Of a stretch of DNA of 53,468 nt, positions 26,524 through 33,860 are shown piece after piece. Source of the stretch: Chitinophaga pinensis. GTDB taxonomy: Bacteria; Bacteroidota; Bacteroidia; 2-12-FULL-35-15. Position 1 is the stretch's first letter; every line of letters starts with the position of its first letter. The position numbers and the translations under genes are program-made. The stretch spans positions 1-53,468 of the forward strand of contig CAMBDK010000006.1 in assembly GCA_945865315.1 (NCBI GenBank), in the 5' to 3' direction. Under the pieces are notes generated by a model. The model was not told the DNA's origin and did not search any database. It saw nothing but the letters and a program-made list of their open reading frames with translations.

Positions 26524-29181
26524 TTAAAAATCATCTTGCTCTTCTTTTTTAGGTTTTTTCAATTCTGTTTTTTTTTCATCAGCTTTTGGCTCATCCCATT
26601 TTATAATAAATTTAGTGTTTTTATCATTTGATTTTTTAACTTTATTTTTAATTGCTGTATCTTTTTTAAAAAGGCCAAATTCTTCTTTTAATATTGATTT
26701 TAGGGTTTGTTTTTCTGCTTTTAAATCTTGCTTTATACTTTGTATTGCACTTTTGGGGTCATATTTAATTATTGGGTTGTCGACAGTTCCTGTCATTGAT
26801 AAAAAAATATCGGTCCGACCCAATCCGTCGTCAGCGATTGTTCCAAACTCATCGTTTTGTTTTTTTGCTCTCTTAGCTTTTTTTGATAACAAGTCGTTTA
26901 AGGATAATTTTATTTTGTAATTAATTTCATTGTTAAAAGTGTGTGTGCCATATGCAGTAAGATTTAAAGCACTTGACAGTATCTCCATTTTGGGCATAGA
27001 AATCTTTTTATTTTTAATTTCTAATTTGTTTTTTAAAGTTTCGAATCTAATATTTTCTAATTCTTTTAAGTCTATAAAACGCGACAAACTTTTCATAGAT
27101 TCAACATTGTTTAACTCTCCATTTTCTATTTTCAGATCCACTTCGGCCGATAGTTTTTCCAAATCTATTTCTAATTCAGGGCTGAGTTCCATTATTAATT
27201 TTATCTCAGCATCTGCAGAGCCTTTAATATTTTTATCTGTTATAGTAGTTCCACCAAAGTTTTCAAAAGCATTGAACATTTTATCAATATTTATACCTGT
27301 AGCTTCGGAAACACAAGAAATAAGGATTTTTGTTGAATCGCTTCCATCAATTAGTCCACTAGTGTTGATGTTGCCATTCATTGTAGAAAGTGATAGGCGC
27401 TCTAAATTCATTTTTTTTTGTTCCAATTTAACTAGCCCATTTATATTGAACGCCTCAAACTCTCTGAATTCAATGTGTTTAATTTCACTGTTTAGAATTA
27501 AATTGATATGTTCTGAAAACTGTAGCTTGTAATTACTTTTTGATTTTACATTTTCGTTATTATTAGCGAGTAATTCATTTAAATCAATATTTTTTGAAAA
27601 CAATTTTGCTTCTACTGTTATATCTTGGTTTTCCTTTAGCATATAGTCAATGCTATTTCTGAAAACGCCTTTTAACTCAAAATCGCTATGTGAAATACTT
27701 CCGTCCAATTTCTCCACCTCCAAATCACTGTTGTTAAATTTGAATTGCCCGTTAAAATTAGTGAGCATTAAAGCATTGTTTTTAAATTTCATGCTTACAT
27801 CTGAAATTTGCAAATTACCTTTTGTACTTATATTTTGATAATTTGTACTGTTAAATGCATTTCCCTCACCATTAAAGGAGGCGTCTATTTTTATTTGTCC
27901 TGTTAGTTTTTCTATCGCATCAATTTTAATTAAATGTTGTAAATTTCCTAGACTTATATCTGCAATTAACTTCGCCGAAACCTTAGGGTTTTCAAAATTG
28001 CTAATTGACAACTCTCCCGATATTTTACCCTGATCAATTCTTGCAGAAAAAGGGTTTAACTCAAAGAGTGAAAGATTAGAATTTGCTTTTTTTTCGCTTA
28101 TGTAACGCCCTTTTAAATTTACTTGTCGCAAAACAATATCTTCTTCTACTTGGGTGATTTCGGCGTTATTAATGCCGAAATCCGCTTTTATATCTGGCGC
28201 CAACCCTCTTGCTACACTGCCCTTAACTGTTGCATTAAAATAAAACTCGCCAGCGCTTTTATAATCTTTTATTTTGACTTTATATTGATTTGGAATTAAT
28301 GATAGCAAGGACTGTATATCGATATTTTTACCATTTATGCCTATGTTTACTAAAGATTCATTGTTTGCATTGCTAATGCTTCCAATTACTTCAAACAATA
28401 TCTTTTCAATTTTTATTTCCCCTTTTTTTATTGTGTAGGAAGATATTGTATTATTAATATCTAAATCAAATGCTGTAAGAATATTTTTTTTACTTAATAA
28501 GGTTAAGCCATCATATTTAATGAGATTTACAATGAATTCACTTTCTGTTTGCAAGGTGTATTTTTCTTTAGAAAAGTTTCCAGATATAATACTTTTAATA
28601 ATAAACAGGTTTATGTTTTTATTTGTTGAATTATCGATATAAGATACTTCAATTTTGTTTAATTCCACATTTTCTAATGCAAATGAAAAGGATGTGGAAT
28701 CTTTTACAGAAGATGTTTTCCAAAAATGATAATTGTCTTTTCCATTTTTGTTAATTTTAATTTTAATACTGAGGTCATCCATCCTTATTTTTTTAAGATG
28801 GTAATTTTTATTAAAAATATCGATCAAATTAAAAAAAAATGAAACTTTCCCCGCTTTAAATAAAGTGTCTTTGTTTTTACTTTCGACCACTTCCATCACT
28901 TTTATGTTTTTAAAATCGACACTAGCATGTGGGAAGTTTTGCAATACAGTAAAATCAATGTCTTTTGCATCAATAATTAATTGGGTATTTAATTGCTCGT
29001 TTAATTGTTTAATCACATATTCTTTAACCTCATTCTGATAAATGTACCCTGCAATAAAAATTGCTCCAAGAATTAGAGCGAGAGAAATAAACAGAAAAAT
29101 TAAAATGCGTTTCAAATACCTAAATAGTGTATATGGTTTTTGAGAAGCATTAGAAATTGTGCTTAATTTTTCAGGATTCAT
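26524..29181 (-). CDS. AsmA-like envelope protein
   Basis: 885 aa. One N-terminal membrane helix (about 28-50, IFLFISLALILGAIFIAGYI) is followed by the AsmA-type opening QLIIDAKDIDFTVLQNFPHA. A very long beta-strand region with repeated short strands comes next. The family's conserved C-terminal part is AEIKLIMELSPELEIDLEKL, DLKIENGELNNV, SMKSLSRFIDLKELENIRF and FLSMTGTVDNPIIKYDP. The tail after about 810 is highly charged (Lys/Glu-rich, ending KKEEQDDF). AsmA/TamB-like proteins bridge the periplasm and are linked to outer-membrane lipid or protein homeostasis; the specific role here is not known. The histidine kinase gene follows after 85 bp. Confidence 0.85.
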   Translation of the reverse strand: MNPEKLSTISNASQKPYTLFRYLKRILIFLFISLALILGAIFIAGYIYQNEVKEYVIKQLNEQLNTQLIIDAKDIDFTVLQNFPHASVDFKNIKVMEVVESKNKDTLFKAGKVSFFFNLIDIFNKNYHLKKIRMDDLSIKIKINKNGKDNYHFWKTSSVKDSTSFSFALENVELNKIEVSYIDNSTNKNINLFIIKSIISGNFSKEKYTLQTESEFIVNLIKYDGLTLLSKKNILTAFDLDINNTISSYTIKKGEIKIEKILFEVIGSISNANNESLVNIGINGKNIDIQSLLSLIPNQYKVKIKDYKSAGEFYFNATVKGSVARGLAPDIKADFGINNAEITQVEEDIVLRQVNLKGRYISEKKANSNLSLFELNPFSARIDQGKISGELSISNFENPKVSAKLIADISLGNLQHLIKIDAIEKLTGQIKIDASFNGEGNAFNSTNYQNISTKGNLQISDVSMKFKNNALMLTNFNGQFKFNNSDLEVEKLDGSISHSDFELKGVFRNSIDYMLKENQDITVEAKLFSKNIDLNELLANNNENVKSKSNYKLQFSEHINLILNSEIKHIEFREFEAFNINGLVKLEQKKMNLERLSLSTMNGNINTSGLIDGSDSTKILISCVSEATGINIDKMFNAFENFGGTTITDKNIKGSADAEIKLIMELSPELEIDLEKLSAEVDLKIENGELNNVESMKSLSRFIDLKELENIRFETLKNKLEIKNKKISMPKMEILSSALNLTAYGTHTFNNEINYKIKLSLNDLLSKKAKRAKKQNDEFGTIADDGLGRTDIFLSMTGTVDNPIIKYDPKSAIQSIKQDLKAEKQTLKSILKEEFGLFKKDTAIKNKVKKSNDKNTKFIIKWDEPKADEKKTELKKPKKEEQDDF

Positions 29182-29248
29182 ATATTAGATATTAAAACAC
29201 AAATTTTAAAATAATTATTTTATAAAATTCTATGGAAAACTAATTTTA

Positions 29249-29374
29249 TCAAACAGGAAGAGTTGAAAAGTTATGCTCTTCATCGCCTCTTAATTCTCCC
29301 ATACTTGGGACAAAATTATCCCTGCGGACTAAGTTAATACGTTCTTGTAATTGTACATAAAAAAAATTAAACAT
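29249..29374 (-). CDS. Candidate small protein of 41 residues
   Basis: An ATG at 29374 opens a 41-codon frame ending in TGA at 29249-29251. The product starts MFNFFYVQLQERINLV and continues with RRDNFVPSMGELRGDEE and HNFSTLPV. Its composition (charged, with Gly, Pro and Asp in plausible places) and its GC content stand out from the flanking, very AT-rich DNA, which looks non-coding. I do not recognise the family. Alternatives are a remnant of a larger gene, a structured RNA on either strand, or chance. It is on the same strand as, and upstream of, the AsmA-like gene (68 bp). Confidence 0.35.
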   Translation of the reverse strand: MFNFFYVQLQERINLVRRDNFVPSMGELRGDEEHNFSTLPV

Positions 29375-30100
29375 GGGTTAAGCTAAAAAACTTTAATTTA
29401 ATGGTTGTGCCTTATTTTATTACCCTCCCCGGTTTGTTATTCTGCGTAAAAATTTATACTTTAATCCCTCCCGATATAAATTAGTAAATTCCTTGGTAAG
29501 CAATATATAACTATTTCATATACAGATTTGGCTTAATTATTATTAAATCATTTTTAAAACTACAAAAGGAGTTTATCGCTTTGTATGCTAACAAAATCGA
29601 ATTTTCAGTTAATTTATTGCCTTTTATTACTACTTTTTTATATTTAATCTTCATTCAGCATTTTTTATTGTAATTAATATAATTTTTTTCTCCTGAAATC
29701 TGATGCTACGAAACAATTTTGTGCTTTTTTAAAATAAAATTGCTAATAAAAAATGCAGATTCTAAACTAAAACATTAAAAAGTAAATAGATATTCCAATA
29801 TATTTGTAAACAGAAAGAAGGTTGCATTAAAAACCGGAATAATATACCATACATTAATTTAATTTAAAATTATGGTATGATTAATGCAAGAACACTAAAA
29901 AAAATGGATAAATATCTTTTTAGTGGCTAATTTAAAAACTTAAGTTAAGGATTTATATCAAACTATTTATATTGCTAACAATTGAAGCGTAAAGCTTAAT
30001 AATAAAATTGAAATTACTAAAACATTAAATTTAAGGTCTTTTTAATCTAATTGTAAAATAAGGCGACTAGCTATTAAATACGAACTAAAACAATACATCT
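29375..30100. other. Gene-less AT-rich stretch upstream of a lipoprotein gene
   Basis: About 725 bp with no frame above chance length. A TATATTTG at 29799-29806 fits the -7 consensus for the plus strand but has no TTTG 19 bp upstream. An inverted pair ATACCATA (29844-29851) / TATGGTAT (29871-29878) interlocks with CATTAAT / ATTAATG. I see no RNA family I can name. It may simply be a long leader or decayed DNA. Confidence 0.4.
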
Positions 30101-31297
30101 ATGAAAAATAAAATAATTTATTTTACACAAAAAACCCTTGTTTCTTTATTGGTATTTATTTTTATAGTGTCTTGTTCTAGCTCTTCGAAGCTAATGAATA
30201 AAGGCAATTATGATGCCTCCATTCAAAAATCAACAAGAAAATTAAATCGCAAAAAACAAAATGATAAGGAGGTTGTTGTTTTGGAAAAGGCTTACGCCAA
30301 AGCAAATGAGAGAGATAGGGAGAGAGTGCTTTTTTTAAAAAAAGAAGGACGACCAGAAAATTGGGAGGAGATATTCCTTGTTTATTCTAAAATGTCGCAA
30401 AGGCAGGAAAATATAAAGTCTTTACTCCCATTGAATATTTTGAGCCAGAACAGGTATGCTGATTTTAATATTGTTAATTATAGTGATGAAATTATTCAAG
30501 CTAAAAAAACAGCAACGGAATATTTTTATGTTCACGCGCTTTCTTTATTGAATAATAATAATAAGTCCGATTCTAGGAGAGCATACTCAGAATTATTAAA
30601 GGTGAAAGCTTTTTCCAATAACTATAAAGAAATTGATAAGGAATTGGCTCGTGCAAAAAATATGGGTACTAGTTACGTGCTTTTTAAGATGAAAAATACA
30701 ACTGGGATCCCCCTTCCTCCTTCATTTGAGGATGAGTTAACAAAAATAAGTTTGACGGAGTTAAATTCCGAGTGGTTGTCGTACCACACGCATGAAACAA
30801 ATAATTTAAATTATGATTATGTTATAGTTGTGAACATGAAAAATATTAATGTTTCTCCTGAATCTATTAAAGAATCAAACTTTACCGAAACAAAAGTTGT
30901 TCCAGATGGGTTCGAATATATTTTGGATGCCAATGGGAATGTAAAAAAAGATTCAAGTGGAAGGGATTTAAAAAAGCCTAAAACAAAAACTATTTCCTGT
31001 AATGTGATTGAAACCATCCAGAACAAAAAATCTATTATAGCAGGAACTCTCGATTATATAAATAATAGTACTGGGCAATTAATAAAAACGGATCCAATAG
31101 CAAGCGAAAATGTTTTTTATTATATCTCTTTCCTTGCAATAGGTGACATTAATGCTTTGAAACCTGAAACGAAAGCAAATTTAGGAAAAAGACCAATGCC
31201 TTTCCCTTCGGGTTTTGACATGCTGTTGCAGGCTGGTCAAATATTGAAGAACGTCACCAAAAATATAATATATAATAACAAAGCTGTATTATATTAA
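30101..31297 (+). CDS. Hypothetical lipoprotein, helical repeat type
   Basis: 398 aa. The N-terminus has a signal sequence with lipobox FIVSCSSSS, so acylation is expected at Cys25 or so. The mature part opens KLMNKGNYDASIQKSTRKLN, a TPR-like helical start, and goes on with charged helices (VVVLEKAYAKANERDRERV). A second half, from about 200, is beta-rich (YVLFKMKNTTGIPLPPSF; DYVIVVNMKNINVSPESI). The family is one seen in Bacteroidota genomes without assigned function as far as I know. It stands alone between the long AT-rich stretch and the decayed DUF1761 gene. Confidence 0.8.
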   Translation: MKNKIIYFTQKTLVSLLVFIFIVSCSSSSKLMNKGNYDASIQKSTRKLNRKKQNDKEVVVLEKAYAKANERDRERVLFLKKEGRPENWEEIFLVYSKMSQRQENIKSLLPLNILSQNRYADFNIVNYSDEIIQAKKTATEYFYVHALSLLNNNNKSDSRRAYSELLKVKAFSNNYKEIDKELARAKNMGTSYVLFKMKNTTGIPLPPSFEDELTKISLTELNSEWLSYHTHETNNLNYDYVIVVNMKNINVSPESIKESNFTETKVVPDGFEYILDANGNVKKDSSGRDLKKPKTKTISCNVIETIQNKKSIIAGTLDYINNSTGQLIKTDPIASENVFYYISFLAIGDINALKPETKANLGKRPMPFPSGFDMLLQAGQILKNVTKNIIYNNKAVLY

Positions 31298-31345
31298 TTC
31301 GTCTTGTCATATTAAGATGTTTTTTTAAAAGTAACATCCCCAAAC

Positions 31346-31471
31346 ATACATATTAAGATTCTTGCTATCATTATAGCGATAATTGCAAACTTTATCCTTG
31401 GATTTCTATGGTATATAACTTTCTTCGGAAAATTATGGGGCAGAGAAATGGCGTTTGACAACACTAAATAA
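31346..31471 (+). pseudogene. Remnant of a DUF1761-type membrane protein
   Basis: A frame without a usable start codon encodes IKILAIIIAIIANFILGF followed by LWYITFFGKLWGREMAFDNTK and a stop (TAA at 31469-31471). This matches the N-terminal membrane helix and the LWYxxxFGKxW motif of DUF1761 proteins, which are normally about 130-150 aa. The frame is open upstream only to a stop at 31313-31315 and has no ATG, GTG or TTG in a sensible place. The rest of the family is missing or out of frame (a 68-codon frame from 31455 could be its shifted remains, but I cannot show it). It is best read as a decayed gene. Confidence 0.55.
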
Positions 31472-31605
31472 AACTCAGAGGTCTGCCTTTGCCAAAGGAA
31501 GAATACCAAAAAAACTCGTAGCGTTTAAAATTCCTACTCTGAAAATTAATACTAGCCAAAAAATCAAATTATCTGAATACTTATTAGTCTGTCGTTGCAT
31601 TAAAA

Positions 31606-31648
31606 GCAAAAATCACCAGCAAACACTTGGTTTACTGATGATTTTTGC
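31606..31648 (-). terminator. Rho-independent-type terminator of tRNA-Glu
   Basis: A 19-bp stem (31606-31624 with 31630-31648) and a 5-base loop start 10 bp past the tRNA 3' end and are followed by TTTT on the minus strand. Two of the pairs are G-U when transcribed from the minus strand but would be A-C mismatches from the plus strand, which supports leftward use. Confidence 0.75.
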
Positions 31649-31658
31649 TCTACTTTCG

Positions 31659-31730
31659 TAGCCCGTAGGGGAATCGAACCCCTCTTACCAGGATGAAAAC
31701 CTGGCGTCCTAACCCCTAGACGAACGGGCC
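31659..31730 (-). tRNA. tRNA-Glu (anticodon TTC)
   Basis: A full cloverleaf is readable on the minus strand in 72 nt. The acceptor is GGCCCGT paired with ACGGGCT, including a G-U at the first pair. The D arm is GTCT..GGAC. The anticodon stem CCAGG/CCTGG carries the loop TTTTCAT with anticodon TTC. The T arm is AGGGG-TTCGATT-CCCCT, and the discriminator is A. CCA is not encoded (the next bases are CGA), so it must be added by the tRNA nucleotidyltransferase. It has its own consensus promoter 16 bp upstream and a strong hairpin terminator downstream, so it forms a single-gene unit. Confidence 0.96.
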
Positions 31731-31746
31731 ATTTATTTTAGGAATG

Positions 31747-31777
31747 CAAATGTACGGGAAATAATTATTTTTACAAA
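31747..31777 (-). promoter_or_regulatory. Bacteroidota promoter of tRNA-Glu
   Basis: On the minus strand TTTG (plus 31774-31777), exactly 19 bases, then TACATTTG (31747-31754): a perfect TTTG-N19-TANNTTTG. The mature tRNA begins 17 bases downstream of the -7 element, a fitting distance for a short 5' leader. Confidence 0.82.
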
Positions 31778-31829
31778 TTATTTTTAAAATTATTCTTAAA
31801 ATAGATTCAAAAAAAATATTTTAAGCTGA

Positions 31830-32642
31830 CTAATCAAGCTTTTTTGACTTTAAAAGTGCTGATTTTATTTCACTAAGCGTTCGGCTTAAAGTTTCTAGAT
31901 TGGACTCTATTTGCGGTATTTGGGTACTTATATAGTTGTGAAATACCCAAATCTCATTAATTTCGGACGCTTTTACAACATAGTCCTTAAAAAGAGGGTT
32001 CATGGAGTGCATTTTAAAACTTCTGTCTTTTTTAATATTATTTGTTAGCTCTTTAAAAATAATTCCCTCCTCTTTTGTAAGCACAATACATGCCTGACCA
32101 TTTTTAATATCTCTCCAATCTTGAACAAACGCTGCAATAACAAACGATTTGTCAGGAATAGGAAGCATAGAATCGCCCTCTATTTGAAACATCCTAAATT
32201 TTTTATTTGACGATAATACAGGAAAATGAAAAGTTTCTAATGATTGTATAAACTCAGGATTGCTGTATCCAGCGGAATAGCCAGCCTTTGCTTTAATTGG
32301 AACGATTTCAATATTTTCTCTGTTTTTCGCGTCAAGGGTGGTAGCCAATACACGAATTTGTGTGCCCATAATATACTCGTCATTACCGGCCTCTAAATTA
32401 CGAAGTTGCAATTCGGATAAACGTTTTAAATTAACCCACAGTAAAGAATCTGCGCTTATTTTAAAATATTTGGTAAAGCTTCTTAAAACATCGATAGGAG
32501 GGTTTAGGGCCACTCCGTTTTCATACGAATTGTATTTAGATCGCTTCACACCTATGGCTGACGCAATATCTTCTTGGCTTTTTTTTTGCCTCTCTCTCAA
32601 CAACTTAAGGTTACTTGTTAAATAACTATTTTGCGTTTTCAT
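31830..32642 (-). CDS. HTH-XRE / S24 autocleaving repressor (LexA/UmuD-like)
   Basis: 270 aa. An XRE helix-turn-helix lies at about 11-66 (RQKKSQEDIASAIGVKRSKY), a linker at about 67-112, and an S24 peptidase domain at about 113-235. The likely cleavage pair is Ala120-Gly121 (KAKAGYSAGY), the nucleophile Ser158 in EGDSMLP, and the general base Lys197 in IIFKEL. Spacings of 37 and 39 residues are close to those of LexA and UmuD, so the autocleavage dyad appears intact. A C-terminal helix (about 241-270) goes beyond the usual domain. The gene is divergent from dinB-dnaE-SRAP across a 63-bp gap that contains a 27-bp palindrome. Inferred role: DNA-damage-responsive repressor of that operon and of itself, cleaved in the presence of RecA filaments. 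Confidence 0.9.
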   Translation of the reverse strand: MKTQNSYLTSNLKLLRERQKKSQEDIASAIGVKRSKYNSYENGVALNPPIDVLRSFTKYFKISADSLLWVNLKRLSELQLRNLEAGNDEYIMGTQIRVLATTLDAKNRENIEIVPIKAKAGYSAGYSNPEFIQSLETFHFPVLSSNKKFRMFQIEGDSMLPIPDKSFVIAAFVQDWRDIKNGQACIVLTKEEGIIFKELTNNIKKDRSFKMHSMNPLFKDYVVKASEINEIWVFHNYISTQIPQIESNLETLSRTLSEIKSALLKSKKLD

Positions 32643-32667
32643 TTTTTATTGTTATTATTATTAACTA

Positions 32668-32694
32668 ACATTTGTTAATAATATTAACAAATGT
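32668..32694. promoter_or_regulatory. 27-bp palindromic operator between repressor and dinB
   Basis: Two 13-bp arms, ACATTTGTTAATA and TATTAACAAATGT, are perfect reverse complements around a single central base. The palindrome lies 25 bp before the repressor ATG and 11 bp before the chosen dinB ATG. Its right arm contains, on the minus strand, TACATTTG (a -7 match for the repressor gene). Its left arm holds a TTTG in a -33-like position for dinB. A bound dimer would block both promoters. Confidence 0.8.
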
Positions 32695-32705
32695 ATAAAA
32701 TAAAA

Positions 32706-33860
32706 ATGGAAAGAGCAATAGTACATATGGATTTAGATTCCTTTTTTGTCTCGGTGGAGCGCCTTTTAGATAGCAGCTTGCTTGGTAAACCTGTAATTAT
32801 TGGTGGAACATCAGACAGAGGGGTCGTTGCTTCATGCAGTTATGAAGCAAGAAAATTTGGGGTACATAGTGCTATGCCTGCAAAAATGGCAAAGCAGTTA
32901 TGCCCTCAGGCAATATTTATCCGTGGTGATATGGATACCTATTCAAAGTATTCGAATATGGTTACTCAAATTATAGAAGAAAGGGCTCCTCTATCTGAAA
33001 AAGCCTCCATTGATGAGCACTATCTTGATATAACAGGCATGGATCGCTATGTAAAAAACAGCATGTTGTGGGCACATGAATTACGACATACAATTATTAA
33101 AGAAACGGGCTTGCCAATTTCTTACGGACTGTCCGTAAATAAAACAGTTTCTAAAATAGCAACAGGAGAATCAAAGCCGAATGGAGAAAAAAAAATTGAT
33201 GCAGGAATTGAAAAAAAATTTTTAGCCCCCCTTTCAATAAAAAAAATTCCTGGTATAGGCCACAAAACATATATAATATTTCGGAATATGGGCATTGAAC
33301 AGGTAGGGCAAATCCAAGAAATGCCCATCGAAATTATTAAAAAAATGCTCGGCGAAAATGGTCAAATGCTATGGAAAATGGCCAATGGAATTGACAACAG
33401 CTTGGTAGAAGCCCACTCCGAAAAAAAAAGCATAAGCACCGAAACAACTTTTGATAAAGATACCACAGACATACAGCAACTTAAAAGAGTTTTAATTACA
33501 ATGATTGAAGGCTTGGCTTTTGATTTACGAAAAAAAAATAAAGTAACCGGCTGCCTTAGCCTAAAACTAAGATATTCCGATTTTCAAACACATACATTTC
33601 AAAGTAAAATTGCATACACGGCTTCTGACCATGTGTTACTCGACAAGGTATTGGCCTTATTTAAAAAAAATTATACTCGTCGCGTATTAATTCGTTTGAT
33701 TGGCATAAAATTTAGCCTGCTTATTCCCGGGCAAACACAAATTAATTTATTCGATGATACCGAAGAAATGATAAACTTATACCAATCGCTCGACAAAATA
33801 CGATTGCGTTTTGGCTACAAAGCAATAATGAAAAGTGTTGGATTAAAAACTAAAAAATGA
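32706..33860 (+). CDS. dinB: Y-family translesion DNA polymerase (DinB / Pol IV type)
   Basis: 384 aa from the ATG at 32706 (MERAIVHMDLDSFFVSVERL, the normal family start). An in-frame ATG at 32691 lies inside the palindrome and only adds MYKIK, so it was not used. Metal ligands are Asp9 in HMDLDSF and Asp103-Glu104 in SIDEHYLD. The usual Ala/Ser after SIDE is His here. Fingers motif SYEARKFGVHSAMP, palm GLSVNKTVSKIATGESKPNG, helix-hairpin-helix IPGIGHKT and a little-finger domain follow. A beta-clamp motif QINLF occurs near the C-terminus. It is the first gene of the operon; its stop overlaps the ATG of the DnaE gene (ATGA). Confidence 0.93.
   Translation: MERAIVHMDLDSFFVSVERLLDSSLLGKPVIIGGTSDRGVVASCSYEARKFGVHSAMPAKMAKQLCPQAIFIRGDMDTYSKYSNMVTQIIEERAPLSEKASIDEHYLDITGMDRYVKNSMLWAHELRHTIIKETGLPISYGLSVNKTVSKIATGESKPNGEKKIDAGIEKKFLAPLSIKKIPGIGHKTYIIFRNMGIEQVGQIQEMPIEIIKKMLGENGQMLWKMANGIDNSLVEAHSEKKSISTETTFDKDTTDIQQLKRVLITMIEGLAFDLRKKNKVTGCLSLKLRYSDFQTHTFQSKIAYTASDHVLLDKVLALFKKNYTRRVLIRLIGIKFSLLIPGQTQINLFDDTEEMINLYQSLDKIRLRFGYKAIMKSVGLKTKK

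Noticed and set aside
31455-31661. 68-codon plus-strand frame between the DUF1761 remnant and the tRNA
   Set aside because: It runs through the tRNA terminator hairpin, has no recognisable domain, and is at best a shifted remnant of the decayed gene.
32691-32705. ATG at 32691 as the dinB start
   Set aside because: It falls inside the palindrome and adds five residues before the normal family start MERAIVHMDLD; 32706 is preferred.
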